A stretch of DNA of 64,000 nt from positions 294,001 to 358,000 of the forward strand of contig JASJOG010000109.1 of assembly GCA_030142905.1 (NCBI GenBank), in the 5' to 3' direction. Each line of letters begins with the position of its first letter. Within the stretch, counting starts at the first letter, position 1. A program made the translations under genes and the position numbers. Below the pieces are notes generated by a model. The model saw nothing but the letters and a program-made list of their open reading frames with translations, did no database searches and was not told where the DNA came from. Of this stretch, positions 23,487 through 35,519 are shown piece by piece. This DNA comes from Heliopora coerulea. Lineage: Eukaryota; Cnidaria; Anthozoa; Scleralcyonacea; Helioporidae.

Positions 23487-26354
23487 ATGGTAAGTTTAAA
23501 TCGGCCCATAAAGCCGAACTTCTTTATCACAGAGCGTCAGAAATGTGCACCCTCTTAATATAGCCATAGTTTTATCGGATTTTTGGTTGATTGTAACTTG
23601 ATGGCCCGTTGAAGATTGTGTGCGTCGAATATTTGTTTCTTCTGTTCTCCTTCCAGCCCTCTCATAAATCTTTTCAAATCAAGCGAAAGCTTGCCAAGAA
23701 GATGAAGCAGAATAGACCGATTCCGCAATGGGTTCGTTTGAAGACAGGAAACACTATAAGGTATTTCAGTTTCAACATTAGCATGTGATGTGTTTTGAAA
23801 TTGGGTATCAGAACAGTTGCAACGAAGTTTTGGTGGCGTACTAGATAGCCTAAGAAGCGAACAGCTTTTCTCGAAACAGTAAGTTTTTACCTCCCATAAA
23901 TACTAATACCCATACAGGTTTTATAAGTGAACAAAAGAACATTTAAATCGTCAAATATTAAGGATAATGGGTGTCTGTTCATCTTTGATAAACCTACACA
24001 AAGATGTTCTTCAATACACATGGAGGAATTTTGAGATTACTTGAAAGCATCCATGTGCTAGAAACAATACAGTTTGGTTCAAACTTAAAACCAGTTCCTC
24101 AACAAACCATTGAATACAACAAAAGTCAATAACAGATGAAATTCTAGGCTCAAGTTACAGTATACCCAATTATTCATATGATTACCACAAAACCACAAAA
24201 ACATTTCATATTGAAGTTTGTTAAGAATTAGGGATACAGTATTTAAAGTTACTATTTAGCCCTATGTGGGCATTGAGGCAGGCACAAAATAACTGTCAAA
24301 CATCCGACAATTTCCTGTCCAGAGTAAGCAGAAAATCCTAATTTGAACAACTAGAAATGTGTCCCTTGGCTTGTAAATGACCAACCAGGTGACAGATAAG
24401 ATGTAACGCATGAGCACAGTTGATCACTTGATGAAAACAAACTCTCTTCACATCTAAATTGACATGTATTTTCTTGCCCCTCAGTTGGGCATGTTCATTC
24501 CCCAACCAAGTTTACTATAAATGCTCAAAATAACAAAGAAATCAATAGGGGCAAACAAAATGCCCACCCCATCCATAATAGATGCAAAAAAATGCCCAGC
24601 TTGTAGATGGTTAAATGCTGTCTGCTACTGGCTGGAAGAAATCTAGAATGATTTACATATGTTACTTGCCAGTCAATAATGAGGAAGACTAAGTCATTTG
24701 CTTGTGTTCTGTCTTCTTATGTCATCATACTCCTGATTTATTAAATTTAGCAGTTCTGTTGACAATTCATGTTTTCCTCACAATCACTAAATTAAACATT
24801 TACTTTTCCTCTACTTTCAAATAATTATATCTTGTTTTTAGTTTTAATTCTATTCTAGGTTTCATATGTTGCAATAGTATTTTCTTTATACAGGGTCCCT
24901 CTGGATACCAGCCCTGTAGCTGAACGGGCTATTCTGTTTAACACGTTAAGGGGCAGGGCTCACCCCCCCTTGATGAGTAGAATCATCTGGCATTGGGAAG
25001 AGTAAAATTATCAAGTGTGTCCATACTCCTAGTGGGTTAAGGAGATGGCTGTTAACTTGTTAAGGGGCAGGACTCATCCCTTGACAAGTAAAATCATCTG
25101 GTGTTAACCAATGGTAGAGTGTACCCTTACCCCTCAATGGGTTAAAATTAATGAAGTTTTCAAATGAAATCAAAATTCATATTTCTCACTCCACGACTTA
25201 TAGATGTATGTGCAGATATTGGGAATTGTGGTGAAGCACCACCTTCCTTTAGCCTGTTTATTCCTAAGGTAGTCTTCCATGTTTCATTTTGGCTTAGTCC
25301 CAAACAATTTTATTCAGCAGAGAGGTGTTTGGGGGCTACTAGTTAAGCTTAAAATTTTACATCTTAACTGTAGTGGAAACTATAAATTCAAGTATTATCT
25401 GCCCTCTCCCCTTTGGGAGGACTATACTTGAAGGTCAATTCAAGTATATTCCCCCTCAGAAATGTTATTTGTTATGATTTGCAGTGTAAACCACCAAAGT
25501 AATGATTTTATTTAAGCATTTAATTTGTTATTAATTGTAGTTGTTTGTGTTGGTTCCTGAAAGAACTGGCTTGTTATATTATAGTCTCACATCTTTTGAA
25601 CATCGTACTACCATGTAATTTCATCCAATAATCCAATATTGCTTTGAACTTGTTCTCACCAGCTTGCTCAAAGTCATGAACTATGACAAAATTGAAGTGA
25701 GCTTTGAAATAGGCTTCCCAGAAAATTGACAGAATGGGTCAAAGTGCTTGATTTCCCAACTACTCAAATTAGGCTATGCTATTTATGAAGGAGAAAAAAA
25801 TTCATCCAGATAAAAAGTTCTGCTGATTATGTGATGCTCATTTGGTTTGAATTCCCAATGGACACATTTGGCATAATAATTGCTAGTAATAAAAATTCAT
25901 GCAGATACAAAGTGTTGGTTACACCAAAAACTTTGTGATTTGTTGTTTAATTTAACAATATATGATGAAACTTAGGGGGGGGACTATACTTGAATGACCC
26001 AACTAGGTCATTCATGTATAGTCCCCCCAAAGGGTTGGAGAGTTGCTATACTTGAATTGATTTTAAAGTTTAACTCTTTAACACTTGTTCATCTAGATTT
26101 AAAGTGCAAATGAGATAAAATAAAACTAAGTAGAAAACAAAGAAAAGAAAACACATTCAGGCATTAAAGTTAAACCTCACAAGGAATAATTAAATACAAT
26201 TTGTGAGTTATTAATTAATTGCAAATCTCTTATGTTAAAAACATATTTAATTGATCTGGTTAATGTGGCTGTTTGATTTCTAATTTTGACCATTTTGTTG
26301 TGCAGGTATAATGCAAAAAGACGTCACTGGAGAAGAACCAAACTGGGTCTGTAA
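23487..26354 (+). CDS. rpl39: Ribosomal protein eL39 (RPL39), 3 exons
   Basis: Small basic protein of the large cytosolic ribosomal subunit that lines the nascent-peptide exit tunnel. Coding exons are 23487-23489 (only the ATG, followed directly by GTAAGT), 23657-23760 and 26306-26354, giving 156 nt and 51 residues, the standard length of eL39. Landmark sequences are [33 protein letters not shown] and [11 protein letters not shown] at the C-terminus. An intron immediately after the start codon is also found in vertebrate RPL39. A polyadenylation signal AATAAA is at 26398-26403. Intron 2 (2.5 kb) carries dispersed repeats and a MITE. There are no defects. Confidence 0.96.
24938..25145. repeat. 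Two tandem copies of a dispersed ~100-bp repeat
   Basis: Each copy has TTAAGGGGCAGG, then TTGAYRAGTARAATCATCTGG, and ends in GGGTTAA. Further copies are at 30676-30775 (plus) and 54476-54585 (minus). The most conserved block in other copies is GACGAGTAAAATCGTC, a small hairpin. The family is unknown, and a SINE or MITE origin is possible. Confidence 0.6.
25384..26058. mobile_element. MITE with ~85-bp inverted ends in rpl39 intron 2
   Basis: The left end AATTCAAGTATTATCTGCCC and the right end, read inverted, AATTCAAGTATAGCAACTCT start long inverted repeats that also contain CCCTTTGGGAGGACTATAC / CCCTTTGGGGGGACTATAC. A second inverted pair lies inside (GACTATACTTGAA). No coding capacity. The TSD is not clear and the superfamily is unknown. 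Confidence 0.6.
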
Positions 26355-26520
26355 GATTTTCCTGATTCACATACTGGGATGGCTGCTAGTTGTGTTAAAT
26401 AAAGATGCAGAAGCAGACAACTTGTATCATTTTATGTCCAAACATTAAAATAATAAATAAGCTTCACTGTATCGGACTAATTAAATCAATAGTGTATAAT
26501 TCCTTGCGGTTGCAAAATTT

Positions 26521-26623
26521 GGGGGGGGGGGGGAATTGTGAAGGAAAAAATACGAGAAATTTTTGACAAAAGGAGACCGTGATTCTTTATAGGTTTGTGG
26601 CGATATATGTATATGTATGTATG

Positions 26624-26668
<45 letters not shown>
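26521..26668. repeat. G-homopolymer and (TA)n microsatellite
   Basis: A 13-base G run at 26520-26533 and a TA repeat of about 40 bp near 26625-26668 (preceded by TGTATGTATG) lie just downstream of the rpl39 polyadenylation signal. Confidence 0.85.
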
Positions 26669-26672
<4 letters not shown>

Positions 26673-26679
26673 ATGTATT

Positions 26680-28260
26680 TGGTATTATTTGTGGTGCACA
26701 TCATACAAACTTGTCAGCTAATATCAACCTTCCCCCTAAAATTCTACATCATTAGAAGCTATTTTAAAACGTCAGAGTTGCTATCGCAACAGCTAGAAGA
26801 CTTCTCTTAGTCACTATATTTGCTAAAAAGACGTTTCTAAGTTTCTTCTTGTTCCATCCTTTTGGTTTGTTATTAAAATTAATGTTTAGTCTCCGAAAAA
26901 CGGAGCGCGAACGCAAACCTGAACATGCGGTGACAGTATTACGAAAGCAAGTTTAATTTTACCCCTGGGAGAGGAAAACTCCGGATCACCAAGATCCCCG
27001 TGACTTGACTTCATGATATTACACCCATAAACTAGATTGAATAGTTTACAGTTCTGAGAAACGTACTGTGGAAACGCGGGGGCTTGAGTGTGTTCGAAAA
27101 AAATAAACTATACATTGCGGTCAATCTTCGCCTCATCTTTTGGAGGGGTCAAAGATTTGAGAATTTTCTGGGGGACAGGATTCCGTCCACCGACACGCTA
27201 GAGAGTATGCAAATAGACACTCGAAATTTTCCTCCAAAAATTATCAACACATTACACAGTCTCGTAAATTTCGTTAATGAAGAAATCCAGAATTAAATAT
27301 TTGGAAGTTTACATCAGTAATTTGCGAATGGATTTTTATGATATACCTGCACGTTTAAAAACGTGCAACTTGTGCTACTATTTTCGTGACGTATTATGAG
27401 AGATTGCCAACACTTAAGCGAGAGCCTGCCAGATCTTGTAAAAACCATGACGACCGTTTGCGTCTAGCAGGATTACATCGTCAATCTTCCTGCGAAATAT
27501 TCAAATTCCCCTCGAGGACTTCTACAGATTTTCTGCTTTAAGTCTAGAAGACTTTAGCCTGCTAGCAACTTTGCGGCAGCTCGCAGGCTAAGAAAACTTT
27601 GAAATACTGTTCGTAAGTCAACGTTTCTGTTTCATTAGTTATGCTAATTGCAAATTATGCCAAGCTCTCGCGAAACTATCTCCTTCCTATGACATCTCGA
27701 GGGCCTACGAGGATACAGCAACTTGTTCGCGGTTGTACACAGTTGTGAACAGTGCTGTGCTACACCCCGCGTACGTCGTCAACATTTTCGAACTATTTTG
27801 AAACTAACGTAGTTGTTCAATCAACATATTCTTTCACCTGTTCCTACAAACTCAAACCACCATTGTTTCATGATTACTAAAGAACAACAGTGGTAGTTTA
27901 TCAATGTTACCTACCTCTATTAACACTGTCACATCACCACTGAAGCAACAGTGTTGTAAATCAACTAATTACTAAACGGATTTTTACATGTTTACTTGGA
28001 GTGAAGATAAGTAAAAAGAGATTCCATGTTTCAATATCAGCAAACAGACAACCGAGATACTTTCCCTAACCAGATAAGAGGTCCAGCAAGGCGTGGTCCT
28101 TAGCTGACATTGAAACTCTGAGTAACTACCTAGTTAAAAATTAAATCATTCGTTCTCAGTTTCCATGAAGTGAGTTGACGAGGGCGAAGCCCAAGTGAAT
28201 CATCCCATAGAAATTTAGAACGGGTAATCTGATTGTTATTGTTTGCGATAACTGTCGAAT
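26680..28260. other. Intergenic, no recognised feature
   Basis: No homology, repeat or coding signal that I can support. The short open frames have no motif. Confidence 0.4.
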
Positions 28261-28261
28261 G

Positions 28262-28418
28262 TAAGAAGGCTAAAATAAAGTCCGAAAAGACATCAAAAGT
28301 TTTCGATTAAGTTTTAGTCATCTTCACGATATATTTATATCCTGAAGATCACTAACTTAGTCGAAAAAAAACTGATCTCTCTCTAGCTCTTAATTTCGAG
28401 GTTTTAGCCTTCTTATAT
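28262..28418. mobile_element. Small snap-back palindrome with facing hammerhead-like cores
   Basis: The outer arms TAAGAAGGCTAAAA (28262-28275) and TTTTAGCCTTCTTA (28402-28415) are inverted. Inside, the plus strand has CTGAAGA at 28342-28348 and CGAAA at 28362-28366 with ACTAA/TTAGT between. The minus strand has GTGAAGA at 28327-28321 and CGAAA at 28305-28301. Two degenerate hammerheads thus face away from a centre near 28334. It is interpreted as an old inverted pair of PLE terminal repeats. Confidence 0.45.
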
Positions 28419-29306
28419 ACAATAATGTAATTGTTTTCTTTGAATCAAATTGACATAAAAGCTAAGTATAAGCAGAAAAAAGTCGGCCTTGCGGCGTTAC
28501 CGCTGCTCAGCGTTCGATGTCTATCGACAAACAGGTGTCGAGTGCCGTCGCCAATCAGTATGTAGTATTTGACTACCAGTAAGTTTCTACCTTAATATAC
28601 TGTACATTACATTTCAACAATTTATTTGCTTTAAATTATGTAGTTTTTTATCTACTCACATCACTATTTCATTCTTCTTTATACAAGTTCTTATTACACC
28701 ATAGTGAAAAAAAAAACCTGTTTAAAGGCGAGGTTACACACCTCAATTAATTGGAACGATTTAACATTACTTTGTATAGCTTCCCTCGGTACAGTTCTTG
28801 CTGCCGTCAGGTCACTCTCCTCACGAGTGCCTGCGCGCTCGAGTGCAATATTCCCTTCCACATCATTCAATCTTGGCCAATGGCTGATCACTTCGAATTC
28901 GGCACGAATTTCTGCTGGAGGAAATACTTAAGGAGGTTCTCGAACTTCAGTTACCAAACGGTGATTGGTTAACCACGGGAAAGGAATGTTGCACCTGGGT
29001 AAGGAGTCACTAGATACGTCACGGAGCGTTCCGTCACAACTAGAACGGCTGCGAGGGAGCCTGGGTTACAAATAGTATTAATAACATAACTGGACTCGAC
29101 TTTCAAAAAGCTGAAAACATCTGCCTGGCGGCTCGTATTTTTGTCTTTTTTTTGGTTTTTTTTTCAGTCCCAGATTCCTGGGAGTTTGAATCACAATGTC
29201 CAAATCCGGAAACTCGTAAGGTACATCTTGCGCTGGTACATCAAGAAAGTATTGGAGTGTAACGCAGGTTTATTCATGGTACTCTTTGATTAATTTCATA
29301 ATACAG

Positions 29307-29578
29307 GACCATAAATCCACCCAATTAATCACAACGTTCAATCCTCAAAGGCAGGATTACAAACCACGATTTCAATGTAACTGTGTCGAGTTGGCGTGCG
29401 CAATTTTACCTCGAGAGCTTAAACGGTGCAACTCTGTCTTTTGACCATAAATCAACCCAATTAATCACGACATTCAAACCTCAAAGGCAGGATTACAAAC
29501 CATGATTTCAATGTAACTGTGTCGTGTTGGCGTGCGCAATTTTACCTCGAGAGCTTAAACGGCGCAATTTTGTCTTTC
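29307..29578. repeat. Tandem duplication, 136-bp unit x2
   Basis: GACCATAAATC starts at 29307 and again at 29443. The two units share CTCAAAGGCAGGATTACAAA and TTGGCGTGCGCAATTTTACC with few differences, so the duplication is fairly recent. Confidence 0.85.
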
Positions 29579-30021
29579 GATTCACTCGCCAACGTTCTAA
29601 TATACATCTGAAAATCTGCTGAGTGAATCGAATTTACTGGTATGACAATAGCGAGTAAAAATCATGCAAGTATAAATGTGCCTTAAGATAAACTTGGAGT
29701 ATCGACACGAGGCAGTGCCGGAATAGCCGGATTAACGTAGTGGCAAATGCTCCAAATTTTGCCGGGCCCCGCGCTTCCAGTAAAAAAGGAACTTTTTTCG
29801 TTCTATATATTATTTGTAGTACAGTTTATAAATTTGTTCTAACAAGTATATGCATGTTTGGCTTAATGTTGAGATAAAATATAAATTTTTACGTATATTT
29901 TTGCGTTTGTGTGTGGAACAAAGGCCTCGCGCTTGCTTGATCTGGCTCTGACCCTTAATTATCCCACAGTACCAACAAACTACTAGCAATATGTATATAT
30001 TAAAAAAAAATACAACCAATG

Positions 30022-33000
30022 TCATTCTGGGGCAAGTAATAAATCCTCTCTCCCTCTCCCTTTCAAATTATACTTCTGTCGAATAGATTCCCGTAATCTC
30101 TGGCCTTTTCTCCTTTCTGCTGCTTCGTCTGGATCAAAGCCTTTATGTCTCTTGTTCCCTACACTATATGATCTCTTCATGACCTTTGAACCACGTAAAA
30201 ACTCTTCTTCGTGCTTTTTCCCTTTTCCTCTGCCTGATTCCAAAACATCAATACTATCGATTTCATTCTTGCTCTGAATCTTATACTTGTCTCGGATCCA
30301 CTTGTTTCTTCTTTCGCTTTCAGCTCGTCTGAAATTGCTGCCTTCTGATTTAAGCTTTAACGGCGAGTCTTCATAGTTATCTAACACAGCATCATTGCTA
30401 AACATGTGATAACGGTGTGTTACTGATGTAGCTTTGATAATTTTTCTTTAACCCTACCACCACTAAATGGACCGTAGTGTCCGTTGAGATATTAACATTA
30501 CACTTATAGGACTGTTTACACGGGCGATTTTTGCTGCGATTTTTAGCATCCTCGCAAATGTGATCGAGTGGATTGACTTGCGATACTGTACAATACTTTG
30601 GTGAAGTTGTTTACTCAATCACATCCATCAGGATGAGAAAAATCGCAAGAAAAATCGCCAGTGTAAACAGCTCTTGACGCTTTCCCTGCGGGCGCGCTCC
30701 CCTTGACGAGTAAAATCGTCTGTTGTTACCCAGAGTAAAATAACTGAAGTCTTATCACGCTGGGAAAGAGTTAAAATGAAAACAATTTTTAAAATGTCTT
30801 TTTATGTTCACATCTTTACTATACGTTTGTATCACTGATAATGACCGTTCCACTTGGCTGTATTTTGTTGTGTAATAGAAAAAAAATAAGCAGGGCACTA
30901 TTTTTGACTTCATATTTCGAAAGGTCAATCACGTAGCTATCTGCATTGAAAATTTCAAACAAAAATCTTAAACGCAAAATGAAGATGAGAACCCAGCTCA
31001 AAATTCGAAGAAGTAATGTCATCACACTCAGGAATTAGACAGAAACACACGGATAAAGTTTGATAGGAGTCAACTGACGTTTCGTTGCCGACGCGCAACA
31101 TTTTCAGAGTAATTAACAGATCTAAATATTATGCTAAATATATTTAGAAAAGGTATCAGATTAAGACTTAAGCCAATAAGAATAAAGAAGGTGAAAAATG
31201 AGACCAGACAAGTAGAGGAAGGAGAGAATTAAAAGTAGGCAAGCGGAACGGAAAGTGATGTTCTCCTTAAGAGAAGGTTTGTTTTTACTGATGAGGAGAC
31301 TTTCTCTGATAAGTAATTCAAGGGGTGTATTGCAAGAAGAAAGAACAGAAAAGTCATGAAATGAGATGGAGTGGCTAGTTTCCGGTGAATGTAGAACGTA
31401 AAGAAAGTTTTGCATCCATTTCTCTTGCGCTTCGCTGTTCAGGTGAAATAACTTCGACCGAAACTAAATCCAAGAACTCAAATTATGACGTCACCGAAAA
31501 ATTAGTTTCTGGTGCGACTTCGGTGTAAAATCGCGGGCTTACGGAATCATGCATGTCGGGAAAAATGGCGGCCAAGCAGAACTTCAGAGAAATGAACGGT
31601 GAATGGTTGTTTCACCCACCAAAATCTAGCATTAGACTTCGTTTTCGATTTAGGAAACTTTGTGAATATGTAATATGCGTGAGAAAACTCGACAATCAGC
31701 GTCAGGTTTTTTCACATCCCCCTTTTTACCGTAATTCTGGCAAAGAAATACAATGAACAGTACCTCATATCAGTTTGCTCTGTCACTGAAACGTTGTCAG
31801 CTTTTTCATCAGGGTTTAGTTTCTTAGCCATCCTTTTTCTAATTTTATCATTTGGTTCTTTTCCAATGTATTTGTCTTTATAAAAGAAACCATCTAATCT
31901 AAAAAATAAAATCTATTAGAACCATACCTCTCAATTGCCTGTGATTTGACTAACTGTAGGCTAAAATAAACTGTATGCAATACTACAATTTGATTATCAC
32001 CTATAAAAAATTCACAAATACCCAACAGGCAAAATTCATGTAGACTAGGATGTTGATAAGCAAAATTAGTTAAAGTAGGAGATTTTATCACTGCCATTTG
32101 TCTAACGACACGCCTTACAATCTGGATTTCCGATTAATTCACATATGGGCATCAAGTGTCCTGCAGTTTAGCATCAATGTATTAGAATTTCCTTGTCAAT
32201 GTAGGTCTTCATTCACTCGGCAGACAACATAAATGAATGATAGTATGAATGAATGAAAGTAGTAATTGGGGGAATAGAGCAGCAGAGGAAGAAAGGAAGG
32301 AAGGGAAGGAAGGGAAGGAAGGGAAGGAGGGAGGGAGGGAAGGAGGAAGGAAGGAAAGAAAGAAAGATTGATAGAAAGAAAAAAGAAAGAAAGAAAGAAA
32401 GAAGGAAAGAAAGAAAAGAAGAAAGAATAAAATGAAAGAAAGAACAAAAGAAAGAAGGAAAGAAATAAGAAAGAAAGAAAGAAAGAAAGAAAGAAAAAAG
32501 GAAGAAAAGAAGGAAGAAAAGAAGGAAGAAAAGAATAATTATATAAATAATGTGATGGCTGTTAATTAATAGCAAATGCATAGCACATATTGCAAACTAT
32601 TTCCAGTTTGAGGGATATCTATCAAATAGCAAATTTATCTAAGATATAGGACTGATCCACCTAACTGGCTTACCAAGCCAGAGGTACATGCCAATTGAAT
32701 CAAGATATTGTGAGTAGAAATGAAAAACCAGCATCCTTTTCATGGCTCTACAGTTTATTTAAATTACTTATATGGCTCAACTTTTTGATTAGGGACCACT
32801 GAGTGAAGGGGTTGACAGACTTCTCAATAGGCCAATAAATTTCTCTGACTGGCTGATTTCCTATATGATTTTAATAAAGTTGAGACCAGTAGACTGCTTC
32901 TTTCATTTGCAGATATCATGTGAATTGACAATCCTCCACAAATATTTCCTGCTTTCAAGATCAATACCATAAACAGTTCATTTTTGTTCTGGTATGTTGC

Positions 33001-35503
33001 TAGAAATTTCACTTCTATCAAGTCCTTAAGCATTTCTACACCTAGACTTAGGCCCCAGTTAGCTTCAATTTTATCATGAGCTAGAGGTTCACAACCTTTG
33101 GTTACTATGAACACCTTATACATTTTATTCACTTGCCACATATGGATCAGGTTTCTTTGAGAGGTCTAAACCTTCACCTTCTTAGGTTATGTTACTGGTG
33201 GGTATCAAGTATACTTAGTCCAGTACATCAAAAACACTCCCAAGAAATCTTTAAATTTGAACTGTTGCTATTTCAAGACACTTCTGGCATACTTTTAAGT
33301 GAATAGCTGTACTAGTTACACTCAAGCTTGACAGAAATAAGTTTGCAGCAGCTTGATGAAATAAGGTTGTCATTGCAATTATTATACAGTACTGTCACAA
33401 GTCAGTTGCAAAAATATTTGGTAGTAATGAGAGTTCAGCACATGTCATAGGTTTCAAATTTAACCCCATGCCAACTAGGCATCATCAAGATGCCTTATAT
33501 CATTGTAAGCCAGTGGCAAACATTCAGATGGTTCAGTGGTGGTGTCAGGGTGGTTTAGGCCTACCAAAAGAATTACCAGTAGTTTTCTCACACCAAAAAA
33601 TTGTTCATTTAGTCTTATTTTGCCATTAAAAATTTCTCTGTTTAACTAAATGAGCTCTGACAGCAAAGCATCAAAGCTCCTTAACAATTTCTGATCAACG
33701 CAATTCTGGCTACTTCATGGCAGAAAAGGTAAAATAAACACTTTTATTAAACAAAGAACATATCAGTTGAGTTTTGATCATAAATAATACAAAGGCTATT
33801 GAGTAAATGGTTTCAGAGAGACTAGCTCGAACTCACAACTGTCAGAACCAAATTTTGTGCCCACTTAAGATCTTCCATGCCCCTCAAAAAATATTGTTAA
33901 TTTATTTCCTGATGCAGCCCTTGAGGTGGTTACAAGCCAAAGTCTCAAATTGGGGACAACTTCACTTCAGTGGACACAATTTATTGGTTGCTTGGAAGGG
34001 GTTAATTTACTCAGGTCAAAATGACAATAAGCAATGATATTTAAAATAATTTTATCAATGTTAATGCTAAATCCAAACTCTAACCCTAAAAGTTGCCTAA
34101 AACAATTTTTTCATCTCAAGTCTATTAAACATAACCCTAAACTTGTTATTTTGAGAGTACATTTTTGCAAAGGCATGGACTGTATAAAGTAAACTGCAGT
34201 CTAGACAGTCTATCAATGTTGTTCATACACGATCAGTATCCTGCCAGAACATTGATCCGCCAAAATTGCTTGCAAGTGTACACGTCTGTACGAGTTATTT
34301 AAACTCCTCAATAATTCACAAAGAAAATACAGAAGAAATTGGCTCCAAATATTAGTGTGCTGTAAATTGGATACAACATCATCCTGATTTATATAAATGT
34401 TTTCTTCCATTCTCACAATTAAAGTTTCCGGAAATTTCACAATAGTCGGTAAATATGGGCATTTTCGGGCTCGCCTTATAAATCCCATACAGTTCGGCCG
34501 CTCATATTGTAACAATTACTTAAATTAGTCTATAGAGTTGAACTTAAATTAAGACGAATCAAATTCAGGTAGAGCTGAGTCCGATATCAAACACCAACGC
34601 ATAAATTTCCATACTAAATCTTTAATTCGACTCGTGGAAAGTTCGACGTTTGACCCGACGACGATCTTCAATCGTAATTCCCTCTCGCTCCTGCACCACG
34701 AGCGCGTCTACGTGCATTCAAGCAAAATCAAAGTAAATCAGTTTCTCAGTCGCGGATGACGTTAAACGTCGGTTAACATCTGACAAACAAACGTCAACAA
34801 TAACCTCAAACTCAATGCTTTGACCTTCGTAAAACTGGGTTTGGTTTTGATCTGTGTAAGCATTGGTCGAGAATACAAAGTTATGTCTACTGCGGTGAAA
34901 TATGGGGTTTGGAGGGTTTGTGATGGACGGCGATGTACTTGTATTTAATCTTCTTTCCTGAAATATGATACGGAGTTACTTTGTAGCAACAAAGGTAAAA
35001 GCACTTATTATGTTATTTAAAGTAAAACACCGTTTATCCTAGCACATAGAACATAAGGATAATACCGAGATTTATCAAATCCACGATACTTCAGCAAGCT
35101 TTTGAAATTTTAAATGCGGAGAGACAGAGATAACTTCCAAACATACTGACTACGCGCAATATTGTTTACCTACTGAATTTTAACTACTAAGGACTTGAAC
35201 GGACATAAATTAAGGAAAAGTTAGTCATTTCGCACATCAATTGGATCAATTTATTTTTAATAGATATAAGTTGTAATCTACTGTCTATGTAATCAACACT
35301 TACCTTTGGCCGTCGGAATAAGTATAAACACCGCGACCGTATTTCCTCGACTTTCTCCATTCCCCATCGTACATGTCTCCATTTGGATACAAATAAATTC
35401 CACGACCATGTCTTTTACCGTTTTTTGTTTGTCCATTATACGTTTTTACGGTAATGTAATCTTCATTTATGCTAGAGTGATTCTTGCTACTGGGATTCCC
35501 CAT
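30022..35503 (-). CDS. MORN-repeat protein with C-terminal complexin-like helices (gene A), 3 exons
   Basis: Exons 35503-35304, 31898-31764 and 30397-30022, all ending in phase 2 with AG/GT borders, give 711 nt and 236 residues. The start MGNPSSKN fits an N-myristoylation signal (Gly2, Ser6). Residues ~22-80 hold two full MORN repeats (YNGQTKNGKRHGRG, YDGEWRKSRKYGRG) and a partial third (LDGFFYKDKYIG). MORN repeats are commonly involved in membrane lipid binding or scaffolding. Exon 3 has two basic helices, AESERRNKWIRDKYKI and AAERRKGQRLRESIRQKYNL, that resemble the complexin central helix ending IRDKYGI. That likeness is short and tentative. No annotated protein is recognised. A paralogue lies upstream at 38.5-45.8 kb. 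Introns carry a MITE, a PLE remnant and a purine tract. Confidence 0.75.
30512..30670. mobile_element. Foldback MITE in gene A intron 2
   Basis: CTGTTTACACGGGCGATTTT on the left is inverted as CGCCAGTGTAAACAG on the right. The inner arms AATGTGATCGAGTGGATTG / ACTCAATCACATCC extend the pairing to about 65 bp per arm. It is immediately followed by a copy of the GACGAGTAAAATCGTC repeat. Confidence 0.6.
30676..30775 (+). repeat. Dispersed GACGAGTAAAATCGTC repeat, single copy
   Basis: Starts GACGCTTTCCCTGC, contains CTCCCCTTGACGAGTAAAA and ends GGGAAAGAGTTAA. Same family as 24938-25145 and 54476-54585. Confidence 0.6.
31060..31430 (-). mobile_element. Remnant of a Penelope-like element with a mutated hammerhead
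   Basis: The minus-strand frame 31415-31161 contains HDFSVLSSCNTPLELLIRES and LLISKNKPSLKENI. This is the GIY-YIG C-terminus of the PLEs at 46-52 kb (compare NDFTILSSSSF, ELLVRESLLIRKLNPSLNAN). It is followed on the minus strand by CTGAAAA (31107-31101), stem II GTTGC/GCAAC and GAAACGTCAGT, a hammerhead in which core G8 is changed to A. It lies in intron 2 of gene A. Confidence 0.7.
32278..32536. repeat. Polypurine tract (GGAA/GAAA)n in gene A intron 1
   Basis: About 260 bp of GGAAGG, GAAAG and GAAGGAA units on the plus strand. It occupies the same intron position as the tract at 42160-42822 in paralogue B. Confidence 0.9.
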
Positions 35504-35519
35504 GCTCTTTGTGGTTAGT

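Noticed and set aside
32196..32581. Open frames over a GGAA repeat in gene A intron 1
   Set aside because: Low-complexity artefact inside an intron.
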